A stretch of 64,000 nucleotides of DNA from Heligmosomoides polygyrus polygyrus (GCA_947396885.1 OX377206.1:44437631-44501630), one strand, 5' to 3'; numbered from the stretch's first letter, positions 1 to 9,623 are shown. Made by a program: numbers and translations. Notes: generated by a model from the sequence alone, not told the origin.

Positions 1-465
1 TGGCTGGCCACGCTAGGAACGCAGCCCAACCTAGCTGATGATCCTTCCTCAACAAGTGTCGCGGGCCACGTCAGGCTTTCCGCCTTCGGGTATGGCTGGC
101 CACGCTAGGAACGTAGCCCAGCCTAGCTGGTGATCCTTCCTCACCCCGCGTCAGTCGTCGACCTCGCCGGCACCTGACTCTGGACGTGCGAGCCACTTTA
201 GGCATTCCGGATTCGGGAATGGCTGGCCACGCTAGGAACGTAGCCCAACCCAGCTGGTGATCCTTCCTCACCCCGCGTCAGTCGTCGACCCCGCCGACAC
301 CTGACGCTGGACGTGCGAGCCACTTCAGGCATTCAGGCTTCGGGTATGTCTGACCACGCTAGGAACGTAGCGCAACCCAGCTGGTGATCCTTCCTCAACC
401 ATTGTCTCGGGCTACGCCAGGCATTCCGGCCTCGGGTATGGCTGGCCACGCTAGGAACGTAGCCC
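1..465. repeat. Block repeated at 2176-2640
   Basis: Bases 1-465 line up with 2176-2640 at a constant 2175-bp offset. Shared rare variants include TTTCCGCCTTCGGG, CTGACTCTGGACG, CCGGATTCGGG and TGACCACGCT. The two differ at a few sites, for example AGTGTCGC against AGTATCGC. They separate near 445/2620, where one continues CCCAACC and the other CCTAGTC. Confidence 0.8.
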
Positions 466-690
466 AACCTAGCTGATCCTTCCACACCCCCGCGCCAGTC
501 GTCGGCTTCGCCGGTACCTGACGCTGGACGTGCGAGCCACTTTAGGCATTCCGGCTTCGGGAATGGCTGGCCACGCTAGGAACGTAGTCCAGTCATGCTG
601 GTGATCCTTCCTCACCCAACGTCAGTCGTCGGCTTCGCCGGCACCAACGCTGGACGTGCGAGCCACTTCAGGCATTCCGGCTTCGGGAAT

Positions 691-1323
691 GGCTGGCCAC
701 GCTAGGAACGTAGCCTAGTCATGCTGGTGATCCTTCCTCACCCCGCGCCAGTCGTCGGCTTCGCCGGCACCTGACGCTTGACGTGCGAGCCACTTTAGGC
801 ATTCCGGCTTCGGGAATGGCTGGCCACGCTAGGAACGTAGTCCAGTCCTGCTGGTGATCCTTCCTCACCCAACGTCAGTCGTCGGCTTCGCCGGCACCAA
901 CGCTGGACGTGCGAGCCACTTCAGGCATTCCGGCTTCGGGAATGGCTGGCCACGCTAGGAACGTAGCCTAGTCATGCTGGTGATCCTTCCTCACCCCGCG
1001 CCAGTCGTCGACCTCGCCGGCACCTGACGCTGGACATGCGGACCAGGCCAGTCATTCCGGCTTCGAGTATGGCTGGCCACGCTAGGAACGTAGTCCAGTC
1101 ATGCTGGTGATCCTTCCTCACCCAACGTCAGTCGTCGGCTTCGCCGGCACCTGACGCTTGACGTGCGAGCCACTTTAGGCATTCCGGCTTCGGGAATGGC
1201 TGGCCACGCTAGGAACGTAGTCCAGTCATGCTGGTGATCCTTCCTCACCCAACGTCAGTCGTCGGCTTCGCCGGCACCAACGCTGGACGTGCGAGCCACT
1301 TCAGGCATTCCGGCTTCGGGAAT
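691..1323. repeat. 633-bp five-monomer higher-order unit, copy 1
   Basis: Five monomers of 127, 126, 127, 127 and 126 bp, starting at 691, 818, 944, 1071 and 1198. The third carries GACATGCGGACCAGGCCAG and the fourth TCACCCAACG with CGCTTGACG, which fixes the phase. The same order follows in the next copy. Confidence 0.85.
818..943. repeat. 126-bp long-monomer variant (CCCAACG type)
   Basis: This L variant has TCACCCAACGTCAGTCGTCG and GGCTTCGCC in the middle, and CACCAACGCTGG in place of CACCTGACGCTGG, one base shorter. It alternates with 127-bp units in the first 3.2 kb and forms part of the 633-bp higher-order unit. Versions with CACCTAACG or CACCTAAGG recur later. Confidence 0.9.
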
Positions 1324-1956
1324 GGCTGGCCACGCTAGGAACGTAGCCTAGTCATGCTGGTGATCCTTCCTCACCCCGCGCCAGTCGTCGGCTTCGCCGG
1401 CACCTGACGCTTGACGTGCGAGCCACTTTAGGCATTCCGGCTTCGGGAATGGCTGGCCACGCTAGGAACGTAGTCCAGTCATGCTGGTGATCCTTCCTCA
1501 CCCAACGTCAGTCGTCGGCTTCGCCGGCACCAACGCTGGACGTGCGAGCCACTTCAGGCATTCCGGCTTCGGGAATGGCTGGCCACGCTAGGAACGTAGC
1601 CTAGTCATGCTGGTGATCCTTCCTCACCCCGCGCCAGTCGTCGACCTCGCCGGCACCTGACGCTGGACATGCGGACCAGGCCAGTCATTCCGGCTTCGAG
1701 TATGGCTGGCCACGCTAGGAACGTAGTCCAGTCATGCTGGTGATCCTTCCTCACCCAACGTCAGTCGTCGGCTTCGCCGGCACCTGACGCTTGACGTGCG
1801 AGCCACTTTAGGCATTCCGGCTTCGGGAATGGCTGGCCACGCTAGGAACGTAGTCCAGTCATGCTGGTGATCCTTCCTCACCCAACGTCAGTCGTCGGCT
1901 TCGCCGGCACCTAACGCTGGACGTGCGAGCCACTTCAGGCATTCCGGCTTCGGGAA
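1324..1956. repeat. 633-bp five-monomer higher-order unit, copy 2
   Basis: Monomers start at 1324, 1451, 1577, 1704 and 1831, each 633 bp after its counterpart. The last one differs (CACCTAACG in place of CACCAACG), and the array then leaves this pattern into an S2 monomer near 1958. Confidence 0.82.
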
Positions 1957-2060
1957 TGGCTGGCCACGCTAGTAACGTAGCGCAACCCAGCTGGTGATCC
2001 TTCATCAACCATTGTCTCGGGCTACGCCAGGCATTCCGGCCTCGGGTATGGCCGGCCACG
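1350..2060. repeat. Block repeated at 2641-3351
   Basis: Aligns with the later copy at a constant 1291-bp offset. Both contain the rare GCTAGTAACG and TTCATCAACC changes in the S2 monomer and GTATGGCCGGCC at its end. A point difference is GGACGTGCG against GGAAGTGCG at about 3211. Confidence 0.8.
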
Positions 2061-2640
2061 CTAGGAACGTAGCCTAGTCATGCTGGTGATCCTTCCTCAC
2101 CCCGCGTCAGTCGTCAACCTCGCCGGCACCAAACGCTGGACATGCGGACCACGCCAGTCATTCCGGCTTCGAGTATGGCTGGCCACGCTAGGAACGCAGC
2201 CCAACCTAGCTGATGATCCTTCCTCAACAAGTATCGCGGGCCACGTCAGGCTTTCCGCCTTCGGGTATGGCTGGCCACGCTAGGAACGTAGCCCAGCCTA
2301 GCTGGTGATCCTTCCTCACCCCGCGTCAGTCGTCGACCTCGCCGGCACCTGACTCTGGACGTGCGAGCCACTTTAGGCATTCCGGATTCGGGAATGGCTG
2401 GCCACGCTAGGAACGTAGCCCAACCCAGCTGGTGATCCTTCCTCACCCCGCGTCAGTCGTCGACCCCGCCGACACCTGACGCTGGACGTGCGAGCCACGT
2501 CAGGCATTCAGGCTTCGGGTATGCCTGACCACGCTAGGAACGTAGCGCAACCCAGCTGGTGATCCTTCCTCAACCATTGTCTCGGGCTACGCCAGGCATT
2601 CCGGCCTCGGGTATGGCTCGCCACGCTTGGAACGTAGCCT

Positions 2641-3351
2641 AGTCATGCTGGTGATCCTTCCTCACCCCGCGCCAGTCGTCGGCTTCGCCGGCACCTGACG
2701 CTTGACGTGCGAGCCACTTTAGGCATTCCGGCTTCGGGAATGGCTGGCCACGCTAGGAACGTAGTCCAGTCATGCTGGTGATCCTTCCTCACCCAACGTC
2801 AGTCGTCGGCTTCGCCGGCACCAACGCTGGACGTGCGAGCCACTTCAGGCATTCCGGCTTCGGGAATGGCTGGCCACGCTAGGAACGTAGCCTAGTCATG
2901 CTGGTGATCCTTCCTCACCCCGCGCCAGTCGTCGACCTCGCCGGCACCTGACGCTGGACATGCGGACCAGGCCAGTCATTCCGGCTTCGAGTATGGCTGG
3001 CCACGCTAGGAACGTAGTCCAGTCATGCTGGTGATCCTTCCTCACCCAACGTCAGTCGTCGGCTTCGCCGGCACCTGACGCTTGACGTGCGAGCCACTTT
3101 AGGCATTCCGGCTTCGGGAATGGCTGGCCACGCTAGGAACGTAGTCCAGTCATGCTGGTGATCCTTCCTCACCCAACGTCAGTCGTCGGCTTCGCCGGCA
3201 CCTAACGCTGGAAGTGCGAGCCACTTCAGGCATTCCGGCTTCGGGAATGGCTGGCCACGCTAGTAACGTAGCGCAACCCAGCTGGTGATCCTTCATCAAC
3301 CATTGTCTCGGGCTACGCCAGGCATTCCGGCCTCGGGTATGGCCGGCCACG
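2641..3351. repeat. Second copy of block 1350-2060
   Basis: See the earlier copy for the shared rare variants. Downstream the two diverge: 2060 goes on to CCTAGTCATGCTGG, this copy to CCCAGCCTAGCTGG. Confidence 0.8.
3249..3340. repeat. Representative 92-bp short monomer, CCATTG type (S2)
   Basis: Same length and breakpoint as S1, but the middle reads AACCATTGTCTCGGGCTACG and the tail CAGGCATTCCGGCCTCGGGTAT. A sub-variant with CTCGAG in place of CTCGGG appears at 23809, has a copy near 31535, and becomes the usual form from about 39.2 kb to the end. S1 and S2 are therefore two separate lineages of short unit. Confidence 0.92.
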
Positions 3352-3594
3352 CTAGGAACGTAGCCCAGCCTAGCTGGTGATCCTTCCTCACCCCGCGTCA
3401 GTCGTCGACCTCGCCGGCACCTGACGCTGGACGTGCGAGCCACTTTAGGCATTCCGGCTTCGGGAATGGCTGGCCACGCTAGGAACGTAGCCCAACCTAG
3501 CTGGTGATCCTTCCTCACCCCGCGTCAGTCGTCGACCTCGCCGGCACCTGACGCTGGACATGCGGACCACGCCAGTCATTCCGGCTTCGAGTAT

Positions 3595-3686
3595 GGCTGG
3601 CCACGCTAGGAATGTAGCCCAACCTAGCTGATGATCCTTCCTCAACAAGTGTCGCGGGCCACGTCAGGCTTTCCGGCTTCGGGTAT
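3595..3686. repeat. Representative 92-bp short monomer, AACAAG type (S1)
   Basis: The short unit shares the head of L up to CCTTCCTCA. It then carries ACAAGTGTCGCGGGCCACG and the tail TCAGGCTTTCCGGCTTCGGG. It re-aligns with L from GCCAC onward with a constant 35-bp offset, so S and L differ by one internal 35-bp deletion or insertion. S1 is spread through the whole window, commonly in S-L or S-L-L arrangements. Confidence 0.93.
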
Positions 3687-3813
3687 GGCTGGCCACGCTA
3701 GGAACGTAGCCCAGCCTAGCTGGTGATCCTTCCTCACCCCGCGTCAGTCGTCGACCTCGCCGGCACCTGACGCTGGACGTGCGAGCCACTTTAGGCATTC
3801 CGGCTTCGGGAAT
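3687..3813. repeat. Representative 127-bp long monomer (L)
   Basis: A clean copy of the long unit. In order it has the GGCTGGCCACGC head, a TAGCCCAGCCTAGCTGG block, GATCCTTCCTCACCCCGCG, a CpG-dense GTCAGTCGTCGACCTCGCC segment with a GTCGAC hexamer, CACCTGACGCTGGACGTGCG, and the tail CATTCCGGCTTCGGGAAT. Main sequence variants elsewhere are a tail GACATGCGGACCACGCCAG ending GAGTAT, a middle CCCAACGTCAGTCGTCGGC, and a middle CGACATCTGACG that is common after about 39.8 kb. A length of 127 is 1 mod 3, so consecutive copies run through all reading frames, which argues against coding. Confidence 0.95.
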
Positions 3814-4209
3814 GGCTGGCCACGCTAGGAACGTAGCCCAACCTAGCTGGTGATCCTTCCTCACCCCGCCTCAGTCGTCGACCTCGCCGGCACCAAACGC
3901 TGGACATGCGGACCACGCCAGTCATTCCGGCTTCGAGTATGGCTGGCCACGCTAGGAATGTAGCCCAACCTAGCTGATGATCCTTCCTCAACAAGTGTCG
4001 CGGGCCACGTCAGGCTTTCCGGCTTCGGGTATGGCTGGCCACGCTAAGAACGTAGCCCAGCCTAGCTGGTGATCCTTCCTCACCCCGCGTCAGTCGTCGA
4101 CCTCGCCGGCACCTGACGCTGGACGTGCGAGCCACTTTAGGCATTCCGGCTTCGGGAATGGCTGGCCACGCTAGGAACGTAGCCCAACCTAGCTGGTGAT
4201 CCTTCCTCA

Positions 4210-4996
4210 CCCCGCGTCAGTCGTCGACCTCGCCGGCACCTGACGCTGGACATGCGGACCACGCCAGTCATTCCGGCTTCGAGTATGGCTGGCCACGCTA
4301 GGAACGTAGTCCAGTCATGCTGGTGATCCTTCCTCACCCAACGTCAGTCGTCGGCTTCGCCGGCACCTGACACTTGACGTGCGAGCCACTTTAGGCATTC
4401 CGGCTTCGGGAATGGCTGGCCACGCTAGGAACGTAGTCCAGTCATGCTGGTGATCCTTCCTCACCCAACGTCAGTCGTCGGCTTCGCCGGCACCTAACGC
4501 TGGACGTGCGAGCCACTTCAGGCATTCCGGCTTCGGGAATGGCTGGCCACGCTAGTAACGTAGCGCAACCCAGCTGGTGATCCTTCCTCAACCATTGTCT
4601 CGGGCTACGCCAGGCATTCCGGCCTCGGGTATGGCTGGCCACGCTAGGAACGTAGCCTAGTCATGCTGGTGATCCTTCCTCACCCCGCGTCAGTCGTCAA
4701 CCTCGCCGGCACCAAACGCTGGACATGCGGACCACGCCAGTCATTCCGGCTTCGAGTATGGCTGGCCACGCTAGGAACGCAGCCCAACCTAGCTGATGAT
4801 CCTTCCTCAACAAGTGTCGCGGGCCACGTCAGGCTTTCCGGCTTCGGGTATGGCTGGCCACGCTAGGAACGTAGCCCAGCCTAGCTGGTGATCCTTCCTC
4901 ACCCCGCGTCAGTCGTCGACCTCGCCGGCACCTGACTCTGGACGTGCGAGCCACATTAGGCATTCCGGATTCGGGAATGGCTGGCCACGCTAGGAA
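4210..4996. repeat. Copy of 1627-2413
   Basis: Constant 2583-bp offset. Shared features include GCTAGTAACG in an S2 monomer, GTCAACCTCGCC with CACCAAACG, and the GAACGCAGCCC monomer. Divergence starts near 4996, where this copy continues CCTAGTCATGC. Confidence 0.75.
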
Positions 4997-5357
4997 CGTA
5001 GCCTAGTCATGCTGGTGATCCTTCCTCACCCCGCATCAGTCGTCGACCTCGCCGGCACCTGACGCTGTACATGCGAGCCACTTCAGGCATTCAGGCTTCG
5101 GGTATGTCTGGCCACGCTAGGAACGTAGCCCAACCCAGCTGGTGATCCTTCCTCACCCCGCGTCAGTCGTCGACCCCGCCGACACCTGACGCTGGACGTG
5201 CGAGCCACTTCAGGCATTCAGGCTTCGGGTATGTCTGGCCACGCTAGGAACGTAGCCCAACCCAGCTGGTGATCCTTCCTCACCCCGCGTCAGTCGTCGA
5301 CCCCGCCGACACCTGATGCTGGACGTGCGAGCCACTTTAGGCATTCCGGCTTCGAGT

Positions 5358-5392
5358 ATGGCTGGCCACGCTAGGAACGCGTGGCCAGCCAT
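5358..5392. repeat. Type-1 palindrome (14-bp stem, 7-nt loop)
   Basis: Left arm ATGGCTGGCCACGC, loop TAGGAAC, right arm GCGTGGCCAGCCAT: perfect over 14 bp. First occurrence in the window. A type-2 hairpin starts 89 bp after this start. Confidence 0.95.
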
Positions 5393-5475
5393 TCCTCACC
5401 CCGCGTCAGTCGTCCACCTCGCCGGCACCTGACGCTGGACATGCGGACCACGCCAGTCATTCCGGCTTCGAGTAT
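5360..5475. repeat. 116-bp monomer containing the type-1 inversion
   Basis: After GGCTGGCCACGCTAGGAAC the sequence turns back on itself as GCGTGGCCAGCCATTCC and resumes the normal L monomer at TCACCCCGCG. The segment that usually reads TAGCCCAACCTAGCTGGTGATCC is missing. The inverted 17 bp match the reverse complement of a GGAATGGCTGGCCACGC monomer boundary. The resumption point shares TTCC with the normal monomer, which suggests microhomology. Confidence 0.9.
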
Positions 5476-5518
5476 GGCTGGCCACGCTAGGAATCGAAGC
5501 CGGAATGACTGGCGTGGT
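5447..5518. repeat. Type-2 hairpin (25-bp stem, 22-nt loop)
   Basis: Left arm 5447-5471 (ACCACGCCAG ... GGCTTCGA) is exactly reverse-complementary to 5494-5518 (TCGAAGCC ... CTGGCGTGGT). The 22-nt loop 5472-5493 contains GGCTGGCCACGC, the same sequence that forms the type-1 stem. Confidence 0.95.
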
Positions 5519-5575
5519 TCGCCGGCACCTGACGCTGGACGTGCGAGCCACTTTAGGCATTCCGGCTTCGGGAAT
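5476..5575. repeat. 100-bp monomer containing the type-2 inversion
   Basis: After GGCTGGCCACGCTAGGAA the sequence switches to the reverse complement of the end of the preceding monomer (TCGAAGCCGGAATGACTGG and onward). It then resumes the forward monomer at TCGCCGGCACC. About half of the ordinary L middle is lost. This unit directly follows the 116-bp type-1 unit in 13 of the 15 places where type 1 occurs. Confidence 0.9.
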
Positions 5576-5794
5576 GGCTGGCCACGCTAGGAACGTAGCC
5601 CAGTCATGCTGGTGATCCTTCCTCACCCAACGTCAGTCGTCGGGTTTGCCGGCATCTAAGGCTGGACGTGCGAGCCACTTCAGGCATTCCGGCTTCGGGA
5701 ATGGCTGGCCACGCTAGGAACGTAGCGCAACCCAGCTGGTGATCCTTCCTCAACAAGTGTCGCGGGCCACGTCAGGCTTTCCGGCTTCGGGTAT

Positions 5795-5918
5795 GGCTGG
5801 CCACGCTAGGAACGTAGCCCAACCTAGCTGATCCTTCCACACCCCGCGCCAGTCGTCGGCTTCGCCGGCACCTGACGCTGGACGTGCGGACCACGCCAGT
5901 CATTCCGGCTTCGAGTAT
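5795..5918. repeat. 124-bp long-monomer variant (CTGATCCTTCCACACC type)
   Basis: CTGGTGATCC is shortened to CTGATCC and the following block reads TTCCACACCCCGCGCCAG, giving 124 bp. The copy beginning at 440 has one extra C and is 125 bp. The same variant recurs near 7741, 8510, 21500, 23330 and 37140, and many times between 37 and 51 kb. Confidence 0.88.
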
Positions 5919-6230
5919 GGCTGGCCACGCTAGGAACGTAGCGCTGATGATCCTGATGATCCTTCCTCAACAAGTGTCGCGGGCCACGTCAGGCTTTCCG
6001 GCTTCGGGAATGGCTGGCCACGCTAGGAACGTAGCGCAACCCAGCTGGTGATCCTTCCTCAACCATTGTCTCGGGCTACGCCAGGTATTCCGGCCTCGGG
6101 AATGGCTGGCCACGCTAGGAACGTAGCCCAGCCTAGCTGGTGATCCTTCCTCACCCCGCGTCAGTTGTCGACCTCGCCGGCACAAAACGCTGGACCTACG
6201 GACCACGTCAGTCATTCCGGCTTCTAGTAT

Positions 6231-6323
6231 GCCTGGCCACGCTGGGAACGTAGCGCTGATGATCCTGATGATCCTTCCTCAACAAGTGTCGCGGGCCACG
6301 TCAGGCTTTCCGGCTTCGGGAAT
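6231..6323. repeat. 93-bp short monomer with duplicated GATGATCCT
   Basis: The head is GCCTGGCCACGCTGGGAACG. The usual CCCAACCTAGCTGGT block is replaced by GCTGATGATCCTGATGATCC, a 9-bp direct duplication. It then continues as an S1 monomer. It nearly always follows a long monomer containing CACAAAACGCTGGACCTACG. The pair is found repeatedly from 6.2 to 24 kb, and again near 31.7, 34.2, 39.5, 51.3, 56.5, 58.1, 59.3, 60.2, 61.8 and 63.2 kb. Confidence 0.88.
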
Positions 6324-7303
6324 GGCTGGCCACGCTAGGAACGTAGCCCAACCCAGCTGGTGATCCTTCCTCACCCCGCGTCAGTCGTCGACCCCGCCGA
6401 CACCTGACGCTGGACGTGCGAGCCACTTCAGGCATTCAGGCTTCGGGAATGGCTGGCCACGCTAGGAACGTAGCCCAGCCTAGCTGGTGATCCTTCCTCA
6501 CCCCGCGTCAGTTGTCGACCTCGCCGGCACAAAACGCTGGACCTACGGACCACGTCAGTCATTCCGGCTTCGAGTATGCCTGGCCACGCTGGGAACGTAG
6601 CGCTGATGATCCTGATGATCCTTCCTCAACAAGTGTCGCGGGCCACGTCAGGCTTTCCGGCTTCGGGAATGGCTGGCCACGCTAGGAACGTAGCCCAACC
6701 CAGCTGGTGATCCTTCCTCACCCCGCGTCAGTCGTCGACCCCGCCGACACCTGACGCTGGACGTGCGAGCCACGTCAGGCTTTCCGGCTTCGGGTATGGC
6801 TGGCCACGCTAGGAACGTAGCCCAGCCTAGCTGGTGATCCTTCCTCACCCCGCGTCAGTCGTCGACCTCGCCGGCACCTGACTCTGGACGTGCGAGCCAC
6901 ATTAGGCATTCCGGATTCGGGAATGGCTGGCCACGCTAGGAACGTAGCCTAGTCATGCTGGTGATCCTTCCTCACCCCGCATCAGTCGTCGACCTCGCCG
7001 GCACCTGACGCTGTACATGCGAGCCACTTCAGGCATTCAGGCTTCGGGTATGTCTGGCCACGCTAGGAACGTAGCCCAACCCAGCTGGTGATCCTTCCTC
7101 ACCCCGCGTCAGTCGTCGACCCCGCCGACACCTGACGCTGGACGTGCGAGCCACTTCAGGCATTCAGGCTTCGGGTATGTCTGGCCACGCTAGGAACGTA
7201 GCCCAACCCAGCTGGTGATCCTTCCTCACCCCGCGTCAGTCGTCGACCCCGCCGACACCTGATGCTGGACGTGCGAGCCACTTTAGGCATTCCGGCTTCG
7301 AGT

Positions 7304-7338
7304 ATGGCTGGCCACGCTAGGAACGCGTGGCCAGCCAT
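7304..7338. repeat. Type-1 palindrome
   Basis: Perfect copy, 1946 bp after the first, in the second 1946-bp block. Confidence 0.94.
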
Positions 7339-7392
7339 TCCTCACCCCGCGTCAGTCGTCCACCTCGCCGGCACCTGACGCTGGACATGCGG

Positions 7393-7464
7393 ACCACGCC
7401 AGTCATTCCGGCTTCGAGTATGGCTGGCCACGCTAGGAATCGAAGCCGGAATGACTGGCGTGGT
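7393..7464. repeat. Type-2 hairpin
   Basis: Perfect 25-bp stem. Partner of the 7304 palindrome and start of the 755-bp duplication. Confidence 0.94.
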
Positions 7465-8147
7465 TCGCCGGCACCTGACGCTGGACGTGCGAGCCACTTT
7501 AGGCATTCCGGCTTCGGGAATGGCTGGCCACGCTAGGAACGTAGCCCAGTCATGCTGGTGATCCTTCCTCACCCAACGTCAGTCGTCGGGTTTGCCGGCA
7601 TCTAAGGCTGGACGTGCGAGCCACTTCAGGCATTCCGGCTTCGGGAATGGCTGGCCACGCTAGGAACGTAGCGCAACCCAGCTGGTGATCCTTCCTCAAC
7701 AAGTGTCGCGGGCCACGTCAGGCTTTCCGGCTTCGGGTATGGCTGGCCACGCTAGGAACGTAGCCCAACCTAGCTGATCCTTCCACACCCCGCGCCAGTC
7801 GTCGGCTTCGCCGGCACCTGACGCTGGACGTGCGGACCACGCCAGTCATTCCGGCTTCGAGTATGGCTGGCCACGCTAGGAACGTAGCGCTGATGATCCT
7901 GATGATCCTTCCTCAACAAGTGTCGCGGGCCACGTCAGGCTTTCCGGCTTCGGGAATGGCTGGCCACGCTAGGAACGTAGCCCAACCCAGCTGGTGATCC
8001 TTCCTCAACCATTGTCTCGGGCTACGCCAGGTATTCCGGCCTCGGGAATGGCTGGCCACGCTAGGAACGTAGCCCAGCCTAGCTGGTGATCCTTCCTCAC
8101 CCCGCGTCAGTTGTCGACCTCGCCGGCACAAAACGCTGGACCTACGG

Positions 8148-8219
8148 ACCACGCCAGTCATTCCGGCTTCGAGTATGGCTGGCCACGCTAGGAATCGAAG
8201 CCGGAATGACTGGCGTGGT
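8148..8219. repeat. Type-2 hairpin without type-1 partner
   Basis: Perfect stem, but preceded by GGACCTACGG in place of GGACATGCGG. This places it at the join of the 755-bp duplication. Confidence 0.94.
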
Positions 8220-9623
8220 TCGCCGGCACCTGACGCTGGACGTGCGAGCCACTTTAGGCATTCCGGCTTCGGGAATGGCTGGCCACGCTAGGAACGTAGC
8301 CCAGTCATGCTGGTGATCCTTCCTCACCCAACGTCAGTCGTCGGGTTTGCCGGCATCTAAGGCTGGACGTGCGAGCCACTTCAGGCATTCCGGCTTCGGG
8401 AATGGCTGGCCACGCTAGGAACGTAGCGCAACCCAGCTGGTGATCCTTCCTCAACAAGTGTCGCGGGCCACGTCAGGCTTTCCGGCTTCGGGTATGGCTG
8501 GCCACGCTAGGAACGTAGCCCAACCTAGCTGATCCTTCCACACCCCGCGCCAGTCGTCGGCTTCGCCGGCACCTGACGCTGGACGTGCGGACCACGCCAG
8601 TCATTCCGGCTTCGAGTATGGCTGGCCACGCTAGGAACGTAGCGCTGATGATCCTGATGATCCTTCCTCAACAAGTGTCGCGGGCCACGTCAGGCTTTCC
8701 GGCTTCGGGAATGGCTGGCCACGCTAGGAACGTAGCCCAACCCAGCTGGTGATCCTTCCTCAACCATTGTCTCGGGCTACGCCAGGTATTCCGGCCTCGG
8801 GAATGGCTGGCCACGCTAGGAACGTAGCCCAGCCTAGCTGGTGATCCTTCCTCACCCCGCGTCAGTTGTCGACCTCGCCGGCACAAAACGCTGGACCTAC
8901 GGACCACGTCAGTCATTCCGGCTTCTAGTATGCCTGGCCACGCTGGGAACGTAGCGCTGATGATCCTGATGATCCTTCCTCAACAAGTGTCGCGGGCCAC
9001 GTCAGGCTTTCCGGCTTCGGGAATGGCTGGCCACGCTAGGAACGTAGCCCAACCCAGCTGGTGATCCTTCCTCACCCCGCGTCAGTCGTCGACCCCGCCG
9101 ACACCTGACGCTGGACGTGCGAGCCACTTCAGGCATTCAGGCTTCGGGAATGGCTGGCCACGCTAGGAACGTAGCCCAGCCTAGCTGGTGATCCTTCCTC
9201 ACCCCGCGTCAGTTGTCGACCTCGCCGGCACAAAACGCTGGACCTACGGACCACGTCAGTCATTCCGGCTTCGAGTATGCCTGGCCACGCTGGGAACGTA
9301 GCGCTGATGATCCTGATGATCCTTCCTCAACAAGTGTCGCGGGCCACGTCAGGCTTTCCGGCTTCGGGAATGGCTGGCCACGCTAGGAACGTAGCCCAAC
9401 CCAGCTGGTGATCCTTCCTCACCCCGCGTCAGTCGTCGACCCCGCCGACACCTGACGCTGGACGTGCGAGCCACTTCAGGCATTCAGGCTTCGGGTATGT
9501 CTGGCCACGCTAGGAACGTAGCCCAACCCAGCTGGTGATCCTTCATCACCCCGCGTCAGTCGTCGACCCCGCCGACACCTGACGCTGGACGTGCGAGCCA
9601 CTTTAGGCATTCCGGCTTCGAGT

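Larger units (their letters stand above)
3249..4286. repeat. 346-bp trimer (S-L-L) in three tandem copies
   Basis: Units run 3249-3594, 3595-3940 and 3941-4286, each 92 + 127 + 127 bp. The first begins with an S2 monomer and the next two with S1 monomers sharing GGAATGTAG. The last L ends in GACATGCGGACCACGCCAG and GAGTAT. Confidence 0.88.
4823..6768. repeat. 1946-bp tandem block, copy 1
   Basis: Contains the first type-1 and type-2 inverted repeats (5358 and 5447) and the first 93-bp GATGATCCT unit. Matches 6769 onward at a constant 1946-bp offset with only scattered differences. The join is within GCCACGTCAGGCTTTCC. Confidence 0.83.
6769..8154. repeat. 1946-bp tandem block, copy 2 (partial)
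   Basis: Follows copy 1 and repeats its first 1386 bp or so, including inverted repeats at 7304 and 7393. It leaves the pattern near 8155, where CGGACCACGTCAG of copy 1 is replaced by CGGACCACGCCAG leading into another type-2 hairpin. Confidence 0.82.
7393..8902. repeat. 755-bp tandem duplication (two copies)
   Basis: 7393-8147 is repeated at 8148-8902. Each copy begins with the left arm of a type-2 hairpin, so the exchange happened within the hairpin stem sequence. In the second copy the left arm is preceded by GGACCTACGG in place of GGACATGCGG. Confidence 0.82.

Noticed and set aside
3150..3518. Longest open frame (122 codons, minus strand) and over a hundred others of 60-121 codons
   Set aside because: All are translations of the satellite itself, on both strands and in overlapping frames, ending whenever unit lengths shift the frame. 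None shows a recognisable domain, and point variants fall without regard to codon position.
5358..5392. Rho-independent terminator
   Set aside because: The GC-rich stem is not followed by a T-run and the context is non-coding satellite.
5460..5480. RNA polymerase III B-box-like GGCTTCGAGTATGG
   Set aside because: It resembles GGTTCGANNCC only loosely, has an extra base, no paired A box at a suitable distance, and no T-run terminator in the monomer.
5358..5518. Transposon terminal inverted repeats or a MITE
   Set aside because: The arms are only 7 and 22 nt apart, enclose nothing but monomer sequence and have no target-site duplication. Both arms are copies of the adjacent satellite.
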